From: Pictodentalium vernedei
Taxonomy: Eukaryota; Mollusca; Scaphopoda; Dentaliida; Dentaliidae
Reading direction: 5' to 3'
Length of the DNA: 64,000 nt
Assembly (NCBI GenBank): GCA_031216915.1
Contig: CM062297.1
Span: forward strand, 175,512,356-175,576,355
Shown here: one piece after another, positions 59,999 through 64,000 of the stretch
How positions within the stretch are numbered: position 1 is the first letter of the stretch
How the letters are laid out: each line of letters opens with the position of its first letter
The notes under the pieces: generated by a model
Database searches by the model: none
Told to the model about the DNA's origin: nothing
What the model saw: only the letters and a program-made list of their open reading frames with translations
Made by a program: the position numbers and the translations under genes

Positions 59999-60057
59999 TA
60001 TATTTAATTTTATTTATTTTTTATTCAAAACTAATTATTTGAAGATTTATTATTTTT

Positions 60058-60879
60058 CTAATTTTTATTTTCACGCTCTATCTTATTATTATCATCGGAA
60101 ACATAAAACTTGTCGAATCCGCACCGATATTTTCCGCGATTAAATTCGCTTGTCAAATCGATCACGACGAAATTGTAAAGTCCACCATCCCAAACCCTCT
60201 TGCAAAATCTCCTGAATTCCGCCGTGCTCATGTCGTTTGCGACGTGATCGCCGTAGATGTGATTGAGATTCTTGAGATCTTGGCGAAAGAGACATAGAAA
60301 ATTCGCGTTCTCCCTTATCGTCTGTCTGGGCAATCGAAAATAATTCTGCGACAGTTAGAAACAGTCCACGTTGCTGTGTCGACCCCTAACGTAATACGAT
60401 TCACATCGGTTCTGTCTCTCCAAAAGCAGATCGTCGAAAATCATGAGATTCTTATCTTCCGATTTCAGTTCTCTAGGATCCGGAACGTCGCTAGCGTTCT
60501 CATAAAATCAACACTCGACGTTCGAAGATGCATTTCTCTTCATCAGCTCCATCGCCGCGCCGTCCAAAATGGTCGAGAGTGGAGCTCCACTCTTGTCGAA
60601 TTCCTCCCTACTGTCAAAGATTCTGGCTATGACGTCCTTGGGCAATCTGCGATCCATGCACTCTCGAAGCAATCTGTATTCGGGTTGAAACAAGCTCTTG
60701 CCAAACACAAACAATCTGTCGTAATCCAACCAGTCGGGTCGGGACAACAGATTCATCAACAGATTGGTCTTTCCACAATTCGATTTTCCCACTATCAAAC
60801 CTCTTATGCTTTTGGGAAAGAACTCGTTATTCGACCTCTTGGTCGCGGCGTCGTTCCAAGACATATCTTTAATGTTCAT
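60058..60879 (-). pseudogene. A32-like genome packaging ATPase, two stops
   Basis: Starts at ATG 60879. The Walker A motif is GKSNCGKT at residues 31-38 inside GLIVGKSNCGKTNLLMNLL. Walker B is NLMIFDDLLLERQ near 60430. A C-terminal block (PRQTIRENANFLCLFRQDLK) follows. The single frame is interrupted by TGA at 60508-60510 and TAA at 60355-60357. Total length of about 273 residues fits the Polinton FtsK/HerA-type packaging ATPase, which drives DNA into capsids. It is flanked by the minor capsid and PX-like genes. Confidence 0.9.
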
Positions 60880-60972
60880 CTTTGTTTTATTTTGTTTGTT
60901 ATTTTAGATGCTTTTCAAACACAAATTTTTTTATGTTTTTCAAACTCTGTTTTTAATGTTATTATTATTTAT

Positions 60973-61353
60973 TTATATCGCACCGTCGCGAGTTCTCTTC
61001 AATCCGGATCCACTCGTCACTTTGGCTAAATCTTGTATGGGCACCACAGCATCCTTAAAATCTTTCCAACTTTTCGGCGTTCGCTCTAACGCAGCTCGCT
61101 TCGCCGGCGGACTGATCAACTTGTCGATCAACGCGTCGGCTGCCCTCTTGCCAGCCACAGAAGCTATCCTACCACTGGCTTCGGAAGCGGCTTTCTTACC
61201 AGCATCCAAAGCCGTCTTCTTACCGACCTCAAACGCGGTCGATGCGAGTTTTCTACCTGCATTGCTCGTGAACGCTCGCATTATAGAATCGACGATGCCA
61301 GAACCGCCTTGAACGTAAGTCCTGACGTATCCCATGTTCTTTATCACCAACAT
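60973..61353 (-). CDS. PX-like basic Polinton protein
   Basis: 126 residues, start at 61353, open. Ala-, Lys- and Gly-rich with repeated short helices (GKKTALDAGKKAASEASGRI) after a GYVRTYVQGGSGIVDSIMR head. I recall basic Ala/Lys-rich proteins with a YVQGGSG-like head next to the ATPase in Polintons of other animals (often labelled PX). DNA condensation or a minor virion role is suspected, not shown. The frame is intact. Confidence 0.65.
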   Translation of the reverse strand: MLVIKNMGYVRTYVQGGSGIVDSIMRAFTSNAGRKLASTAFEVGKKTALDAGKKAASEASGRIASVAGKRAADALIDKLISPPAKRAALERTPKSWKDFKDAVVPIQDLAKVTSGSGLKRTRDGAI

Positions 61354-61494
61354 ATTTTATTTTTATGATATATTTTTGTTTTTTTCACTGGTAAATCGTT
61401 TTGTTGTTTTTAAATACTTTTATTATTCTAGTGTAAGAATATACTGTTTTATTTTTGTTTGTTTGTTTGTTTCTCTCTACTTATTATATACACA

Positions 61495-62400
61495 TCAATC
61501 CTTCAATTCGTTCATCAGCCTTTTATACTGGTTTTTATTCAAAACCTTCTGTCTTAACAATTCGTCAGATATAGCAACTATCTGATTATCTAATCCCGTG
61601 TTACCAGCCCGTCTGCTCGCCATCAACAAACTCAATCACTGAGACAGAGCGTCGGAATCGCTTGGAAGAAAAGTGGTTTTCACCCCTTTGCCAGTCACCG
61701 ATTCGACGAACTTCTTGTTCATATCCCATATGGGTTTCACCACTTTCGTCCACTTGTAACCTCTGTTGGCTTTGGGTCTCGTCTCTCTGGCATCGTTATT
61801 TCTCTTCATGGCGTGGGTCTGGACCAGAATGTCTCCGTAATTGTCGAAATCCTGTTCCGTGTAATCGCCGGGCTTGTCGTAAAGGAGCAATCTCCGCAGA
61901 CCATCGGTCAATTCGTATCTGTTCGAACAGACGATCAATTCATCATCCCCAATATCCACTTCCGTATCACCTACAAAAATCCTTCCCTCCGAATCCTTAT
62001 AAAATCCATACGACTGATCTCTCTTACCGCCATCATCATCGGACGATGCGACGCTACTAGTGGTGATAGTCGAAGCTGTATCGTCGCTCTCGCTCATATC
62101 TGTTTGAATTCCCATGGGAACGTAATCCGGTGTAGATTGAACGGAATACCGATTTCCAAAACTAGGAGGTAACGAACCCATTCTCAAAGAACTTTCCTTT
62201 ATAGGTCTCAATTCTTCGACTATCTCCTTCCTGCTTCGCTCTTGACCCTCCGTCACGGGTTTAAATATGTTTGTGGCTTCGCGTTTGAGTTCCATCTCAC
62301 CAAGACGTCTGCTCCTGTCAGCAGACTGAATGCCCTTCTTAGCACGTTCATACTGGTCTAAAATTAAATCTCGGCGTCTAGGATCCATCTGTAAAAACAT
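61495..62400 (-). pseudogene. Conserved Polinton protein (FLPSD...LLMAS type), one stop
   Basis: ATG at 62400, or the second Met three codons in (62385). The first 254 residues hold a charged helical N-terminus (LILDQYERAKKGIQSADRSR), an acidic Ser/Asp linker, a conserved region (WTKVVKPIWDMNKKF) and TFLPSDSDALSQ, then TGA at 61636-61638. The frame continues 46 codons (LSLLMASRRAGNTGLDNQIV, then ISDELLRQKVLNKNQYKRLM) to TGA 61495-61497. This ending is a strong family signature in invertebrate Polintons. Its role is unknown. The stop may come from CGA by C-to-T change. It is the last gene before the right TIR. Confidence 0.78.
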
Positions 62401-63042
62401 CTTTCGTTTTAATTGTTTTTATTATTTTCAAAATTAAATGTTTAATTATATTTTTTTATGTTTTAAGTAATAAAAAACTCTTTCCGTCTTAATATAATAA
62501 TCTGAAAATATTCACATCTCAACTGACTGTGTTAATTGAAGTTTAAAAATACGTTTAAACAGTACATGACAAACCGGTTTCTGATTTAACGCATTTTGAC
62601 AGTAGTTTTTACATTTGTCAAAAGATTTTCATTCACACATCAATTCACTGAGTGTCGAATTAAGAGAGGATCCTTTGATGACTGCGATTGCTATCATGAA
62701 TATATTAAAAATTTTACCACTCAAAACCTAATTGAGCGGAAAATGCGTTTTAAACATTCCGATAAGTGTTTGACTTTTTTTTCGAACGAACGCTTAACAG
62801 TCAATCTCTCTCATCAAGACAAAATACGAATATCTATTACAGATCATCTCTTTCGAACAAAAAACCCTCAAAACTCAATTTTTGAAAACATGATTGTCTA
62901 TAATACAGACCATATTCATAATCGACTCTTTTGAACAAAAATCCTCATTCACTCATTACGATAACATGTGTTAGTTTTTTTACTTCAGGAAGACGTGACT
63001 GGGTTCGCGAATTTCTAACACACCGACGACACTCTTCGTTCA
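62401..63042. other. Subterminal non-coding region of the Polinton
   Basis: About 640 bp lies between the last gene and the right TIR. One plus-strand frame of 112 codons (62596-62934) has no recognisable feature. It may hold regulatory sequence. Confidence 0.4.
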
Positions 63043-63544
63043 GATCGAGTTTACGAGAATCGAGCGATCCGATCGCTCGATTAGCTGAGTTTGGGAATTC
63101 TCATAGTGGGGAATTCCCCTAATAATGTCATAAATGGGAAAAACCCACCGCCTCAAAACAATTGCGGGTTCTGGACCACTGGTCTAGAATCCGCAGGCCG
63201 TTTTTTGATGATGACCCAGAATTTTTTGCTTTTGCTCGCGTTCACCAACGATGGATCGATGGTCTGATCTGCGATGGGAACGTCGACAAAAGTTAAGTAC
63301 AAGATAAAAGTGAAGATGTACAATTTCACCCTTTTTTTAAAAACGCGCGTTCACCACGAGTATTTGAACGTTAAAAGTGCGATCTAGGAGTCACAAAAAA
63401 AACATGGGGGGATTCAAGACCATTGTACAGTTTTGTGAACAAGCGTGTGATTTAACACTGAATTCCACGTTGGTGAACGCATCGTGTACGTATGTTGTAC
63501 ACGTACATGTACAAGTGGTCGTAAATCCGCAATATATACCTACT
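63043..63544. repeat. Right terminal inverted repeat of Polinton
   Basis: Inverted copy of 46731-47233, ending TATACCTACT. A few indels distinguish the copies (for example in the A/T run near 63395 against 46875). Confidence 0.95.
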
Positions 63545-63550
63545 GACAGT
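63545..63550. repeat. Polinton target-site duplication, right
   Basis: GACAGT, identical to 46725-46730. Confidence 0.93.
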
Positions 63551-64000
63551 GAGCCGCCATTTGGAGCAAAATTCAAGAAAAGGGATATCTGAAGACCACC
63601 TCTAGTACTTGATGATGAAACAAGAATAGGCACGGTATATTAACCCCTTATAGGCAGTGTGCGGGGGGGGTGGCATTGCGTAAACATAGGTGGGGGTGGG
63701 TGGGTTGTCAAGTGCCAAAAAATATGCGTAAACAGTTAATGCATGTCCTTGTTTTTCTTTTTCACTGTTATGGCGTCTTTTATGCCCCAAACAGTAACAG
63801 CATGTCGCCAATTGACTATAAAAGCCAATTTTGAAGCATTATTAACAAAAGTAACCCCCTTAATATGAAAAATATTGGAGAATTTCACCGAAAACTGACT
63901 TGAGGATGGGGGTGGGTGTCTGATATTGAACGAAAAAAATTGTCCGACAGTTTCTGGTAAAGAAAATGCGACTAAAATAGCCATTCACAACTTCATTCAT
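63551..64000. other. Right flank, nothing recognised
   Basis: AT-rich host sequence with G-rich runs near 63663. No gene or repeat can be supported. Confidence 0.4.

Larger units (their letters stand above)
46731..63544. mobile_element. Polinton/Maverick element, full length, degraded
   Basis: This is a 16,814-bp element delimited by ~500-bp inverted repeats beginning AGTAGGTATA and by a perfect 6-bp target duplication. It carries major capsid, predicted minor capsid, A32-like ATPase, protein-primed DNA polymerase B and an integrase C-terminus, which together define Polintons. No adenain-type protease was recognised. Accessory genes include a fibre-like protein, an IAP and a duplicated unknown. 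Polymerase, ATPase, capsid and two conserved genes have stops or frameshifts, so this copy cannot act alone. The two TIRs remain very alike by eye, which argues against great age, though gene conversion could explain it. Confidence 0.95.

Noticed and set aside
61662-62172. Plus-strand frames of 132 and 119 codons
   Set aside because: Antisense to the conserved minus-strand Polinton gene with a clear C-terminal signature.

Overview
The window is animal nuclear DNA made almost entirely of mobile elements. I found no host gene. A molluscan, probably bivalve, genome fits best. The 30-36.5 kb array resembles a tandem repeat I associate with bivalves (units with a GAAGAAGATTTTTAAAG-like core, closing on a GGTGAGCTAAA end). 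Metazoan tRNA-derived SINEs, Crypton, Tc1/mariner, piggyBac-type and LINE relics surround it. No species can be named from sequence alone.

0-29 kb: a foldback repeat (642-796), a broken Crypton-type tyrosine recombinase (minus strand, 3.7-5.1 kb), a palindromic TTAA-flanked MITE (5716-5967) with a relative at 15361-15533, a ~165-bp tandem repeat carrying another MITE (8.7-9.7 kb), LINE relics (10.6-12.0, 17.7-19.4 and 24.9-28.6 kb), several SINE copies, an ACA/ACC-rich low-complexity tract split by a LINE (16.4-19.6 kb), and a 2.3-kb unit with ~350-bp inverted arms (21.8-24.1 kb).

30-46.7 kb: a degenerate satellite-like array with Helitron-like ends, interrupted by a Tc1/mariner element with intact TIRs and a recognisable empty site. 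Two more Tc1-like elements, SINEs and a second TTAA-flanked palindromic MITE follow.

46.7-63.5 kb: the main discovery is an end-to-end Polinton/Maverick (endogenous virus-like transposon) of 16,814 bp. It has ~500-bp terminal inverted repeats with AG...CT ends and a perfect 6-bp target duplication, GACAGT. It encodes a major capsid protein, a predicted minor capsid protein, a packaging ATPase, a protein-primed type B DNA polymerase, an integrase reduced to its C-terminal domain, several conserved Polinton proteins of unknown role, a phage-tail-fibre-like repeat protein, a BIR+RING inhibitor-of-apoptosis homologue, and a tandemly duplicated unknown gene. Genes fall into convergent blocks. Related hairpins flanked by A and T runs sit between the convergent genes, and a TATATATAAAGA-like box lies upstream of most genes. 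Polymerase, ATPase, capsid, two conserved genes and one duplicate copy carry stops or frameshifts, so this copy is a fossil. The fibre, the IAP and the predicted minor capsid frames remain open.
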